This document shows, piece by piece, positions 35,293-43,944 of a stretch of DNA of 64,000 nt. This stretch comes from Arthrobacter rhizosphaerae (GTDB taxonomy: Bacteria; Actinomycetota; Actinomycetes; Actinomycetales; Micrococcaceae), in NCBI RefSeq assembly GCF_023062595.1, contig NZ_JALLAN010000004.1, forward strand, positions 186,001 to 250,000, in the 5' to 3' direction. The notes below the pieces were generated by a model that had not been told where the DNA came from, made no database searches, and worked only from the letters and a program-made list of their open reading frames with translations. The position numbers and the translations under genes were made by a program. Every line of letters starts with the position of its first letter. Within the stretch, counting starts at the first letter, position 1.

Positions 35293-36266
35293 TGGCGGAT
35301 GACTTGGATTTCCGCCCGGAGCTCCTTGACCGGTCATCGACCTTCTATGTAGCCGGTCATCGGGGCCTTGTGGGCTCAGCAATCTGGCGCCGGTTGGTGG
35401 CCGAGGGGTTCACGGATCTGGTTGGTCTCACTTCGTCAGATCTGGACCTCAAAAACCGGGAAGCAGTATCCGACTTCTTTGCCCAGACGTCTCCTCGATA
35501 TGTCGTTCTGGCAGCCGCGAAGGTTGGCGGCATTCTTGCTAACAGCACTTATCCTGTCGACTTCCTTAGCGACAATCTTCGTATCCAGGTGAACGTCCTT
35601 GATGCGGCTCGAACTCATGGTGTGGAAAGACTACTTTTCCTTGGGTCGTCGTGCATATATCCCAAGTTTGCTGAGCAGCCCATACGGGAAGAGTCTTTGC
35701 TTACCGGACACTTGGAACCAACGAATGACGCTTACGCCATCGCCAAGATTGCCGGAATTTTGCAGATCCAAGCAACTCGTCGCCAGTACGGCTTGCCATG
35801 GATCTCAGCCATGCCAACGAATCTGTATGGGCCGGGCGATAATTTCTCTCCGGAAGGTTCGCACGTCCTGCCTGCTCTTATCCGCCGTTACGACGAGGCA
35901 GCGAGAGCTGGCTTGCCGACCGTCACAAATTGGGGCTCCGGATCACCCCGACGTGAATTCCTTCACGTTGACGATATGGCTTCAGCTTGCCTGCATCTTC
36001 TTGAGAACTACGACGGTCCCTCGCAAGTTAATGTGGGCACGGGAACAGATGTAACTATCCGCGAACTGGCATCGATAGTCGCTGATGCCGTCGGCTACAC
36101 GGGACAAATCGAGTGGGACGCCACGAAGCCGGATGGAACTCCTCGCAAACTACTCGATGTTTCCAAGTTGGCTCAGTCCGGCTGGGCGGCCTCAACCGGG
36201 CTTAAAGAGGGCATCGATTCAACGGTCGCTTGGTATCGCGCTAATTTGCTCCAGGTTCGAAGTTAG
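35292..36266 (+). CDS. fcl: GDP-L-fucose synthase
   Basis: 324 residues from ATG 35292, which overlaps the gmd stop; an in-frame TTG at 35280 is less likely. [17 protein letters not shown] is the NADPH-binding motif, [10 protein letters not shown] the Cys/Ser catalytic block, and [11 protein letters not shown] the YxxxK block. It epimerises at C3 and C5 and reduces GDP-4-keto-6-deoxymannose to GDP-L-fucose (WcaG). With gmd it shows that fucose is part of the exported polymer. Confidence 0.95.
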   Translation: MADDLDFRPELLDRSSTFYVAGHRGLVGSAIWRRLVAEGFTDLVGLTSSDLDLKNREAVSDFFAQTSPRYVVLAAAKVGGILANSTYPVDFLSDNLRIQVNVLDAARTHGVERLLFLGSSCIYPKFAEQPIREESLLTGHLEPTNDAYAIAKIAGILQIQATRRQYGLPWISAMPTNLYGPGDNFSPEGSHVLPALIRRYDEAARAGLPTVTNWGSGSPRREFLHVDDMASACLHLLENYDGPSQVNVGTGTDVTIRELASIVADAVGYTGQIEWDATKPDGTPRKLLDVSKLAQSGWAASTGLKEGIDSTVAWYRANLLQVRS

Positions 36267-36279
36267 ATAGCGGGCCAGT

Positions 36280-37761
36280 GTGCAACAGACACCAAGCAAC
36301 ATAGCTGTTGAAATGGGGATGGTGGTGGCTGAAGGGCCAGATTGGAGAACACAATCGTCCCGGCTACTGCGCGTGGTTGATGCGTTTGTGGTGGTGTGGG
36401 CTGTGGCTGGGGCATTCATCATCAGATTTGGTTTTGAGCCCGGCTACGTGGTTGCTGGCCAGGAACTGACCTACGTGTGGCTTTCCGTAGTCCTGGCCGT
36501 CGTTTGGTGGCTGATGTTGGGCGCTTGGAACAGCCGACAAAGCCGGGTGCTAGGGTCTGGTGCCGAAGAATACAAGCGCGTTGCAGCCGCATCACTTTGG
36601 CTCTTCGGCATCGTTGCGATCGTTTCCTATGTACTGAGGATCGATACTGCGAGGGGATATGTAGGCCTTGCCCTACCCGTAGGGCTCGTGGGACTCCTGG
36701 TCGCTCGATGGCTTATCAGACAACACCTCAGTATCCGACGACGGCAAGGTCTCAGCATGTCCCGTCTACTGCTGTTGGGAGGGCCGAGCGCTGTAAGCCA
36801 TCTGGCTTCCTCATTGCATGAGGCCAAACACGCAGGGTACCTTCCCGTGGCTGCATACATGCCAGGCATTCCATCAGGAAGTGGGCTGGAGCCTGGCTGC
36901 GATCTCCCAGTCCTGGGGTACCGTTCTGACACACACTCAATTGTCGATGCCATCAGGACCTGCGGGGCAGACGCCGTAGCTGTTTCTGCCGGCGTTCAAT
37001 TGCACCCTCAGACCCTGCGCCAGCTTGGATGGGAACTGGCTGCCCTCAATATCGGCCTGATTATGGCGCCGGCGCTCACTGACATCGCGGGTCCACGAAT
37101 TCACACGCAACAAGTAGCGGGTCTTCCTCTTATTCACGTGACAACGCCAACGCTTGAGGGTGGGCAACGTGTAGCAAAGAGGCTTTTTGATGTGGTCGTC
37201 TCTATGTTGCTCATAATTTTGACTGCCCCTGCAATGGCCGTTGTGGCGCTTCTTATCAAGATCGAAAGTGGAGGGCCCATCCTATTCAAACAGGAGCGAG
37301 TGGGTATCGAAGGATCCCTTTTCCGCATGGTCAAATTCAGGTCCATGGTCACCGATGCGGAAGTAAGACTTGCCGAATTGGCAGAGAAGAATGACGGTAG
37401 CGGCCCCCTCTTCAAGATGAAAAATGATCCACGGATCACTCGCGTGGGAAGGGTCCTTAGGAAGTACAGCATTGATGAACTCCCGCAGCTTTTCAACATT
37501 CTGGCTGGTTCGATGAGTCTGGTTGGACCTCGACCGCCATTACCAGCCGAGGTTGCCCAATACGAGCAGGACGTACGGCGACGGCTGCTTGTAAAACCAG
37601 GGCTTACAGGATTGTGGCAGGTCAGTGGCCGTTCCAATCTCTCTTGGCAGGACGCCGTCCGACTGGACCTCTACTACGTCGAAAACTGGTCCCTTGCGGG
37701 GGACCTGGTAATTATTCTCAGAACCATCAGAGCCGTCTTCGGCAGTACTGGTGCGTACTAA
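36280..37761 (+). CDS. exopolysaccharide polyprenyl-glycosylphosphotransferase (initiating enzyme)
   Basis: 493 residues. The N-terminal half has four to five helices (VVDAFVVVWAVAGAFIIRFG, LSVVLAVVWWLMLGAW) and a CoA-binding-like domain. A final helix (VSMLLIILTAPAMAVVALLI) precedes the cytoplasmic bacterial sugar-transferase domain: LFKQERVGIEGSLFRMVKFR, RVGRVLRKYSIDELPQLFNI and VSGRSNLSW. It belongs to the WbaP/CpsE family, which transfers hexose-1-phosphate (usually glucose or galactose) to undecaprenyl phosphate, beginning the repeat unit. It starts 14 bases after fcl, at GTG 36280. Confidence 0.92.
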   Translation: MQQTPSNIAVEMGMVVAEGPDWRTQSSRLLRVVDAFVVVWAVAGAFIIRFGFEPGYVVAGQELTYVWLSVVLAVVWWLMLGAWNSRQSRVLGSGAEEYKRVAAASLWLFGIVAIVSYVLRIDTARGYVGLALPVGLVGLLVARWLIRQHLSIRRRQGLSMSRLLLLGGPSAVSHLASSLHEAKHAGYLPVAAYMPGIPSGSGLEPGCDLPVLGYRSDTHSIVDAIRTCGADAVAVSAGVQLHPQTLRQLGWELAALNIGLIMAPALTDIAGPRIHTQQVAGLPLIHVTTPTLEGGQRVAKRLFDVVVSMLLIILTAPAMAVVALLIKIESGGPILFKQERVGIEGSLFRMVKFRSMVTDAEVRLAELAEKNDGSGPLFKMKNDPRITRVGRVLRKYSIDELPQLFNILAGSMSLVGPRPPLPAEVAQYEQDVRRRLLVKPGLTGLWQVSGRSNLSWQDAVRLDLYYVENWSLAGDLVIILRTIRAVFGSTGAY

Positions 37762-37808
37762 CGTAGTTCGGCTTTGATCAATTGCCCACTGGGGAAGGAC
37801 ACAAGACA

Positions 37809-39119
37809 ATGCGAATTTCGGTAATCGGTTGTGGTTATCTCGGGGCCGTTCATGCAGCATGCATGGCGAAGCTTGGTCATCACGTGGTCGGCATCGACGT
37901 TGATCCCAAGAAGATCAGCGCGCTTTCAAGTGCAAAGGCTCCCTTTTATGAACCGGGCTTGGACGAGCTGTTGCGCGAGGTTCAGGCGACCGGTCGACTT
38001 TCATTCACTTCTGAAATGTCCAAAGCCGCGGGCAGTACAGTACATTTTGTTTGCGTTGGAACTCCTCAAAAAAGGGGCGAAAACGGTGCCGACATGACTT
38101 ACGTCGACGCCGCGATAGACTCCCTGCTTCCGTACCTTGAGCCAGGGAACGTTGTGGTCGGCAAGTCAACCGTTCCCGTGGGAACAGCTGCCCGGCTGGC
38201 TTCAGTCATCGGCGAGCAACTGGATGCGCACTTGCTTTGGAACCCGGAGTTTCTTCGGGAAGGACATGCAGTTTCGGACACGCTAAACCCGGACCGCTTC
38301 GTATATGGAGTCTCAGACGGGTCGGAAGAACACGAAGCGGTCAGCATTCTCGATGACGTCTACGCCCAACCATTGGCAGAGGGAACACCACGGCTGGTCA
38401 CTGACCATGCGACGGCGGAACTGGTCAAGGCCGCAGCGAACTCCTTCCTAGCAACCAAGATCTCCTTCATAAATGCCATGGCAGAGGTTTGTGAAGCTAC
38501 GGGCGCAGATGTGACCCGTCTGGCCGATGCCCTGGGCATGGACGATCGAATAGGGCGGAAATTCCTCAATGCAGGGATCGGATTCGGCGGTGGGTGCCTG
38601 CCAAAGGACATCAGAGCGTTTATGGCGCGCGCTGGGGAATTGGGAGCCGACCAGGCCCTGACATTTTTGCGGGAGGTGGACGCTATCAACATGCGCCGCC
38701 GCACGCGTGTTGTTGAACTTACTCGTGAACTCTGCGACGGCATTCTCCTCGGCAAGCGGATTACGGTTCTTGGCGCTGCATTCAAACCGGAAAGCGACGA
38801 CGTACGAGATTCGCCGGCACTGAGTATTGCCGCGCAGTTGCAGTTACAAGGAGCGGTGGTTACGGTGACAGACCCCAAAGCGCTTTCCAATGCCGCGAAG
38901 AGATTCCCTGAATTACAGTACGAGCGCGCGCTCGAGATTGCAGTGTCGCGTTCGGACGCTTTGCTTCTACTCACCGAATGGCAGGAGTATCGGGACTTGG
39001 ATCCATACGAACTAGCGGGTGCTGTTTCCTCCCAACGGATCCTGGACGGTCGTAACGTCCTTGATGCTGCGAAATGGCGAGCAGCGGGCTGGACGTACAG
39101 AGGACTGGGACGCCCATAA
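37809..39119 (+). CDS. ugd: UDP-glucose 6-dehydrogenase
   Basis: 436 residues from ATG 37809 (AAGGAC site upstream). ISVIGCGYLGAVHAACMAKL binds NAD. KSTVPVGTA, NPEFLREGHAV and the catalytic Cys in GIGFGGGCLPKD (about residue 263) are as in UGDs. AAFKPESDDVRDSPAL and the C-terminal domain complete the family. It makes UDP-glucuronic acid, giving acidic residues for the polymer. The next gene starts directly after its stop. Confidence 0.95.
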   Translation: MRISVIGCGYLGAVHAACMAKLGHHVVGIDVDPKKISALSSAKAPFYEPGLDELLREVQATGRLSFTSEMSKAAGSTVHFVCVGTPQKRGENGADMTYVDAAIDSLLPYLEPGNVVVGKSTVPVGTAARLASVIGEQLDAHLLWNPEFLREGHAVSDTLNPDRFVYGVSDGSEEHEAVSILDDVYAQPLAEGTPRLVTDHATAELVKAAANSFLATKISFINAMAEVCEATGADVTRLADALGMDDRIGRKFLNAGIGFGGGCLPKDIRAFMARAGELGADQALTFLREVDAINMRRRTRVVELTRELCDGILLGKRITVLGAAFKPESDDVRDSPALSIAAQLQLQGAVVTVTDPKALSNAAKRFPELQYERALEIAVSRSDALLLLTEWQEYRDLDPYELAGAVSSQRILDGRNVLDAAKWRAAGWTYRGLGRP

Positions 39120-41006
39120 ATGATTCACACTGAGGGCTCCGCGGAGCACAGCGATAGGAACGCAAATCGCCGGAAATCGGGCGATCGGAATACGCGCCAT
39201 CGATTGCTAATTGTGGGAACGTCCATGGCAGCGATTCTGGTGCTCTGCGCGATCTGCGGAGTCTGGCTTGCCATCAAGGCAAGCACTGTCAAGGGAGAGC
39301 TTGAGGCAGCGTCTCAATTGATCCCCAGTCTTAAGACAGCGATCACTGAGGACAAGCCTCAGGACGCAGCCCAGACAGCAGAGAGGCTCCAAGCTCACAC
39401 CTCCGCTGCCCGAAGGGCTACAACGGATCCTCTGTGGACTTTGGCTTCCGCTGCCCCAGTCATTGGCGCCAACTTCAGTGCCGTGACCGAGGTCGCCAGA
39501 TCCGCCGACGATGTTGCAACACTGGGTATAGCCCCGCTAGTCAAGGTATTTGATTCCCTAGATTGGGATCGTCTTACTCCAAGCAGTGCAGAAACGGACC
39601 TGAAGCCCCTCCAGGATGCCGCTCCAAGTGTCTCAGCAGCCGCGCATGCAGTGAGGGTCTCTGCGGCACGACTTGGGGAAATTGATACAAAACAACTATT
39701 GCCGGACGTAGCCAGGCCCCTCGACGAAGCCCGCGCACAGTTGGCATCTGTAACCGGCACCTTGGACGCAGCGTCGAGTTTTTCTGAGCTTGCTCCTCGA
39801 ATGATGGGGGCAGACGAGCCGCGAAACTACTTGCTTATGATCCAAAACAATGCCGAAGCCCGGGCATCCGGCGGAATCCCGGGAGCTCTGGCTGTACTAA
39901 CTTTTGACCGCGGAAAATTGGCTTTGACGGGTCAGAGCAGCGCAGCGGCCCTGGGGACTATGTCGCCGACTATCGGAGTGGATCCGGAACAGCAACACAT
40001 CTATTCCGGTAGGCTCGGAAAGTTTATGCAGGATGTCAATTTAACTCCCGATTTCCCTACTGCGGCCACAACTGCCCAGGCTATGTGGGAACGGAAAACC
40101 GGTCAGCAGGTGGACGGCGTAATATCCGTAGATCCGGTTCTATTGAGTTACTTCCTCAAGTCAGTAGGACCCGTCCAGGTCACAAGCCCTGAGTTGCTGG
40201 CGATTACTGGCGGAAAGCTTCCGACAGAACTTTCCGAGCGGAACGTGGTTAAGACGTTACTGTCAGACGTTTACGCTGAAATACCCCGACCCCAGCTTCA
40301 GGATGCCTATTTTGCTGGAGTAGCGCAGGAAGTATTTACTGCCCTCTCAGCGGGCAAGGCTGATGCCAAGGAACTCGTCGAAGGAATTACACGGGGAACA
40401 GCCGAAGGGCGACTTCTTTTGTGGTCGGCGTCAAAAGACGAGCAAACCGTAATCGACCGATATCAGCTGGGCGGTTCAATCTCCGGACCCAGCGTTTCTC
40501 CCGCCCAGTTCGGCGTGTACTTCAACGATGGAACCGGCGCCAAGATGGACTATTACATCAAACGCACAGTCCAGTTGGTAAAAGAATGCGCGAGGGACGG
40601 CTATGAACAGACAACGGTTCGAATTACCAGTACCAATACGGCGCCTGCAGATGCTGCGACTTCACTGCCGGAGTACGTAACAGGTGGAGGCATCTTCGGA
40701 GTTCCACCCGGCGAGGTGCAAACGAATATCATTTCCTATGGTCCGTCTCAGGCCAATATAGAAACTGCAGTGATTGACGGTAAGAAAAGCGAATTCGCCT
40801 CATACAGGCACGGTGACCGACCAGTGGGCACGCTAATGATTCGCCTCGCCCCTGGGCAGACCAACACTGTGGAGCTAACTTTCGGAAAGATTGTTCAACA
40901 TACGGAACCGAAATTGGTTGTTACACCGACAGTGCAGCCGATCAAAGAAGTGATTCTCAATAACGAATCTCGGGACTGCGTTGCTGCTACAAAGACCGCA
41001 GGTTAA
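39120..41006 (+). CDS. DUF4012 membrane-anchored protein
   Basis: 628 residues. After a short basic N-terminus there is a single helix (LLIVGTSMAAILVLCAICGV, about residues 31-50). The long extracytoplasmic part includes ADEPRNYLLMIQNNAEARAS and IPGALAVLTFDRGKLAL, the core of DUF4012. This family is common in actinobacterial and Gram-positive EPS loci, with unknown biochemistry. Two C-terminal beta-sandwich-like segments follow. The position next to ugd and before the wall-anchored LANTG protein suggests work on the polymer outside the membrane, possibly ligation or assembly. Confidence 0.85.
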   Translation: MIHTEGSAEHSDRNANRRKSGDRNTRHRLLIVGTSMAAILVLCAICGVWLAIKASTVKGELEAASQLIPSLKTAITEDKPQDAAQTAERLQAHTSAARRATTDPLWTLASAAPVIGANFSAVTEVARSADDVATLGIAPLVKVFDSLDWDRLTPSSAETDLKPLQDAAPSVSAAAHAVRVSAARLGEIDTKQLLPDVARPLDEARAQLASVTGTLDAASSFSELAPRMMGADEPRNYLLMIQNNAEARASGGIPGALAVLTFDRGKLALTGQSSAAALGTMSPTIGVDPEQQHIYSGRLGKFMQDVNLTPDFPTAATTAQAMWERKTGQQVDGVISVDPVLLSYFLKSVGPVQVTSPELLAITGGKLPTELSERNVVKTLLSDVYAEIPRPQLQDAYFAGVAQEVFTALSAGKADAKELVEGITRGTAEGRLLLWSASKDEQTVIDRYQLGGSISGPSVSPAQFGVYFNDGTGAKMDYYIKRTVQLVKECARDGYEQTTVRITSTNTAPADAATSLPEYVTGGGIFGVPPGEVQTNIISYGPSQANIETAVIDGKKSEFASYRHGDRPVGTLMIRLAPGQTNTVELTFGKIVQHTEPKLVVTPTVQPIKEVILNNESRDCVAATKTAG

Positions 41007-41168
41007 GCCCATGTAAATGATCTGGATTAACCTTTGCGGATGATCAAGACTAAGTGGTACCGTCAATTCGGGATACATATCCGGCAGTTCCGCAGTTGGT
41101 CTCAGGCGGAGAGGGAACTTTCCTCAATTTCGGGTAAACAAAAATATCAGGTCTCCGGGGGGACACAC

Positions 41169-41750
41169 GTGAAAAAAGCAATAGCAGCACTCGCACTCGC
41201 AGGTTCAATCGCACTTATCGGCGCGGCTCCGTCCGTAGCCGCAAACTACCCGCCACTTCCGCCTCAGGCTGCCGTTTCTGACGGCACGGTAGGCCCGGGC
41301 GAGGACTTCGTCTTCACAGGCCAGGGCTTCCTCGCCGGCGAACCGCTTACTATCACCGTGACGCCGGGGGCCAACCCGGCAGCAACCGGTGCAAGCATCG
41401 CCGGTGGCAGCCAAACTGTGTCAGGCAAGATCACCTTGCCAATGGCAACGGAATCGTTCAGCACGGTTGCCGATGCTCAGGGTAAATTCGCCTATACTCT
41501 CGAAATCAACAAGCCCGGCATGTACTCACTGAGGGCTACCGGCGCCACTTCTGGAGTGACTGTGGGACCGGTAACCGTTCAGGTCCTTCCGGAAGCCGCA
41601 CTCAAGAACATGTCAAGCACTGAACTGGCCAACACGGGTCTGGACGCCAACCTGGCCCTCTGGTCGTTGGTCGGCGCGGGTGCTCTTGTAGCTGGAGCAG
41701 CGTCAGTGGTAGTAGTTCGCCGCCGCGCTAAGGCTGAAATCTCAGCGTAG
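41169..41750 (+). CDS. LPXTG-type (LANTG) cell-wall-anchored protein
   Basis: 193 residues from GTG 41169, chosen because GGGGGG (41157-41162) precedes it at 6 bases; the frame opens earlier, at TTG 41034. The Sec signal peptide is KKAIAALALAGSIALIGAAP, cut near SVAANY. The body is a beta-sandwich (about residues 45-140) with an early VGPGEDFVFTGQGFLAGEP. The C-terminus is a sorting signal: LANTG, hydrophobic helix, then RRRAKAEISA. A sortase would attach it to peptidoglycan, but none is in the window. It is the last gene of the EPS locus, before a strong terminator. Confidence 0.85.
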   Translation: MKKAIAALALAGSIALIGAAPSVAANYPPLPPQAAVSDGTVGPGEDFVFTGQGFLAGEPLTITVTPGANPAATGASIAGGSQTVSGKITLPMATESFSTVADAQGKFAYTLEINKPGMYSLRATGATSGVTVGPVTVQVLPEAALKNMSSTELANTGLDANLALWSLVGAGALVAGAASVVVVRRRAKAEISA

Positions 41751-41783
41751 TCTCGCAATAAAAACATCAAGAACAAGCATCCA

Positions 41784-41828
41784 AAGTGAGTGGTTCTCCG
41801 GGAAACCGGAGAACCACCCACTTTTTTC
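41784..41828 (+). terminator. strong Rho-independent terminator
   Basis: The stem AAGTGAGTGGTTCTCCGG pairs across a GAAA loop with its near-perfect complement, running into a TTTTTT tract (41822-41827). It is 34 bases after the LANTG gene, and ends the long exopolysaccharide transcription unit. Confidence 0.92.
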
Positions 41829-41878
41829 ATTGGACTACGCATATTCATCAAGGGCCTCCCTGTGGTAATCATTTGCTT

Positions 41879-42025
41879 ATGGGGCGACACTGGCGCAATA
41901 GCGACGTAAGAGCGGGCAGGACCATCACCCTGCCGCCGCGGACGTGGCTACCCTACGTATGGCTCGCTCTGTTGGCTTTAGCCGCTGCAGGAACAGCAGC
42001 GATAGCCCTAGCGCGGACAACCTGA
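41879..42025 (+). CDS. small membrane ORF overlapping the VanZ gene (uncertain)
   Basis: ATG 41879 opens a 48-residue frame with a polar, basic N-terminus and one convincing helix (WLPYVWLALLALAAAGTAAI). It overlaps the beginning of the VanZ frame by about 80 bases, unusually long for bacteria. Since the VanZ frame has no start between 41959 and its first helix, either both are translated or this ORF is spurious. Confidence 0.35.
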   Translation: MGRHWRNSDVRAGRTITLPPRTWLPYVWLALLALAAAGTAAIALARTT

Positions 42026-42483
42026 GTGCCCGAGAGTACCCAGCTGGGAGGTCGGTTCCTTGGGGCTGGATACTCGCCACCTACTTTGCCGCGCTGGCAG
42101 TCATCGGTTATTGGCCCACACCCGTTGATGAGCCTGCCAGCGACGCCCTGAACGCCCTCTTCCGTTGGCTGCATCGGCACGGTGCACCCCGCTGGTTCAA
42201 CTACAAGCTGCTGGAAGCGGGAGCCAACGTGCTCCTGTTCGTCCCGGTGGGTGCCCTGTGTGTGGTCGCCTTCCCGCGGAACACCTGGCTGCAAAACGCC
42301 GCAATCGGTGTGATGGTGTCAGCATCCATGGAGCTGGGGCAGTTCCTTTTCCTTGACCGCCGTGACCCCAGCTCAAGGGACCTCGTTACAAACACCACGG
42401 GAACCGTGGCAGGTATTGTCCTGGCCTACACCTTGATCTGGTGGCTTAAAAGGAGGCAGGCCCAGCGCTCCCAACCGCGCTGA
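41944..42483 (+). CDS. VanZ-family membrane protein
   Basis: 179 residues (GTG 41944, or ATG 41959). Helices lie at about residues 44-62 (WGWILATYFAALAVIGY), 93-112 (GANVLLFVPVGALCVVAF), 118-135 and 155-172. The motif EAGANVLLFVPVG and SMELGQFLFLDRRDPSSRD-L are diagnostic for the VanZ-like family (teicoplanin-resistance-type proteins of unknown activity). The first 40 residues are polar and Ser-rich, with no ribosome site of quality, so the true start is uncertain. It follows the terminator, so it has its own promoter. Confidence 0.75.
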   Translation: MATLRMARSVGFSRCRNSSDSPSADNLSAREYPAGRSVPWGWILATYFAALAVIGYWPTPVDEPASDALNALFRWLHRHGAPRWFNYKLLEAGANVLLFVPVGALCVVAFPRNTWLQNAAIGVMVSASMELGQFLFLDRRDPSSRDLVTNTTGTVAGIVLAYTLIWWLKRRQAQRSQPR

Positions 42484-42690
42484 GCCTGCCTAAAGATAGT
42501 GAAGCCTCCCGTGTCATTGCTCATGATCCGAGTGGCAGCCAGACGTCACTCACTTTGCGCGTCACCCCATGGGCTTGTTCTCTCTGATGTTGGACACTGC
42601 TAAATCCAACTGAAAAATCGAGCCGGCTAGGGCCGCCAAGGCGCTTGCTGTGTCTGGAAGGCAGTTGGCTGTGTCTGGACGGGCCCTGCT

Positions 42691-42831
42691 CTAGCCCGTC
42701 CTGCCTTCAGTGGACTCCGGGAAAGGGCCGTGGTGCAGGTGGCAGGTGTCGCAGAAAACTCTTTCTGCTGGCTCGCCACAACATTGACAGCGGTGTTCCA
42801 ACGCTTCAGGTGCAACCGTGTATTTGGCCAT
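42691..42831 (-). CDS. small zinc-ribbon-like protein (46 aa)
   Basis: ATG 42829-42831 opens a 46-codon frame. HRCQCCGEPAERVFCDTCHL contains two CxxC-type knuckles with neighbouring His, a good zinc-binding arrangement, followed by HHGPFPES. The Shine-Dalgarno is weak (GAGG at 15 bases). A hairpin, GGACGGGC with GCCCGTCC, overlaps its stop. It was found by reading the strand and is shorter than ordinary gene callers accept. It could also be the tail of a decayed gene. Confidence 0.4.
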   Translation of the reverse strand: MAKYTVAPEALEHRCQCCGEPAERVFCDTCHLHHGPFPESTEGRTG

Positions 42832-42945
42832 GAGTCCATGTTCGAACCTCGGATCCGGAATGTTAAGAGTAGCTACTACTCACATTTAGGGTCCGTGGCT
42901 ACTAGGATAACGCGGCTAATTGTTGCCGCAGCCACGACGATCCCA

Positions 42946-43009
42946 GTTCCCCCTAGGGGGAAACTCATGCCAGACTGAATCGTGCCTGATTCCGTCGCTG
43001 TTGTGCTTC
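42946..43009 (+). pseudogene. 5-prime fragment of a YdcF-like gene
   Basis: This aligns with 46359-46423, the upstream region and first ten codons of the YdcF-like gene. AACTCATGCC, then CTGAATCGTGCCTGATTCCG, are shared almost exactly. The similarity stops at 43009, three bases before the ISL3 relic begins. This looks like a second copy of the gene start, broken by the insertion. Confidence 0.6.
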
Positions 43010-43011
43010 CC

Positions 43012-43176
43012 TCGTCACAAGTGCGACCACAGCCACGTTAGAGGCAAATAACACGGCAACAAATTACATCAAACGGACGGCACGAGCCGTCAAAATCCGG
43101 ACAACTACAAATCGCGTACCCTCTTGAGAAGTGCCGCCCGAATGGCAACATGAGCATTCCCCGGGAACCGTGAAGA
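43012..43176 (+). mobile_element. ISL3-family transposase relic, right end (copy A)
   Basis: The translation reads LVTSATTATLEANNTATNYI, then after a one-base slip NPDNYKSRTLLRSAARMAT and stop. This is the C-terminus of an ISL3 transposase (usual pattern ARTEGxN with GFRN and NYxxRxLLR). TCTTCACGGTTCCCGGGGAATG (reverse complement of 43155-43176) is the likely terminal inverted repeat, present identically in copy B at 49939-49960. The element is truncated on its left side and cannot be active. Confidence 0.7.
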
Positions 43177-43254
43177 GCGCAAATAAATGCCTTCATACAA
43201 GCTGCTTCCCGGGTCGGGATGTCCACCTAGGGTCAGGGCGGTGCAGGCGCCCAT

Positions 43255-43425
43255 CAGGGTTTCTTGTACCAGGGCTGCTGCTTCCCGTTTTCGGAGACAT
43301 CCCCCAAAAGCAGTCATGCTTTTTCCATAATCGACAACGCAGCTTCAGTCCGTGCCAGCTTGCCTTCAGTCACCTCAAGATGTCGCCGCAGACGCCCGAC
43401 TTCTGCATGTTCAGCAGGGGGCTGG
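43255..43425 (-). pseudogene. IS3-family OrfA transposase relic
   Basis: On the minus strand, AEVGRLRRHLEVTEGKLA continues with RTEAALSIMEKA and a stop. This is the coiled-coil/leucine-zipper end of IS3-type OrfA proteins. After a frame slip the sequence resumes LLGDVSENGKQ. The N-terminal helix-turn-helix part is missing. It is a decayed fragment, lying next to the ISL3 relic. Confidence 0.6.
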
Positions 43426-43430
43426 CAAAA

Positions 43431-43516
43431 TCATTTCCCCGGCTTCTTGCCCTCCAGGACGCCGGCGTCGCGGAGCTTGCACCACTCGATGATCTGGGAC
43501 GAACACTGCCCGCACC
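43431..43516 (-). pseudogene. SHOCT-like domain fragment
   Basis: The last 26 codons of a minus-strand frame read SSQIIEWCKLRDAGVLEG then KKPGK and stop. The helix LRDAGVL is characteristic of the SHOCT domain (short C-terminal domain) found at protein ends. The usual middle part, TDEEFxxKK, appears shortened, so this is probably a deleted remnant rather than a live gene. The 250 bases to the right (43517-43766) hold nothing I can recognise. Confidence 0.35.
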
Positions 43517-43766
43517 GCGCAGATACCCCGCCGCCGGTGTCGTCGTCAGGCCTGCTGATATGCATCCAAGTACGCCGATTTTGTGCCGCAGTGAATGTTC
43601 TACATGAGGACGGCCCTCCGGCGCGGGGGCCGGCATTGCTCATGAACCCGTTCTCCCGCGGCAGAGAAATTGTTGAGAAGCCAATGGTAGCAATTCTGAT
43701 TTTCGCCCTACGGATTAGACGAAGTTGCGATGAGTCGCTGGCCTCATTGCAACCCTGACACGTAGG

Positions 43767-43858
43767 GGTATTGACCGGGGCGAAGTCTGCCTGGACGACG
43801 TGGACCGGAACATCATTGCCGAGCTGGACCCGCGATGTGACGAAGGTGGCCGAGTTCA
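43767..43858 (+). pseudogene. Lrp/AsnC gene fragment
   Basis: The bases match codons 5 to about 38 of the Lrp regulator at 26443 with about nine of ten identical. The translation begins GIDRGEVCLDDVDRNIIAEL, then an inserted G and a 12-15 base deletion break the frame before VTKVAEF. It ends abruptly in unrelated DNA. It is a decayed partial copy of that gene or of a close relative. Confidence 0.75.
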
Positions 43859-43944
43859 CGCTGCGTCCCAAGCCATTCGTCGCTGCGTGTTTTGCGGATC
43901 TTCCCGTACCGGCTGTCCCAGTAGTTACTTGCTGCCCCATTGCT

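Noticed and set aside
34402..35382. Long minus-strand open frame (326 codons) opposite gmd
   Set aside because: It is the antisense shadow of a clear gmd/fcl pair. Its composition is Arg/His-rich without motifs.
42649..42680. Short direct repeat GCTGTGTCTGGA, twice with about 20-base period
   Set aside because: Only two copies, no array, no IS end nearby. Too short to be called a repeat element.
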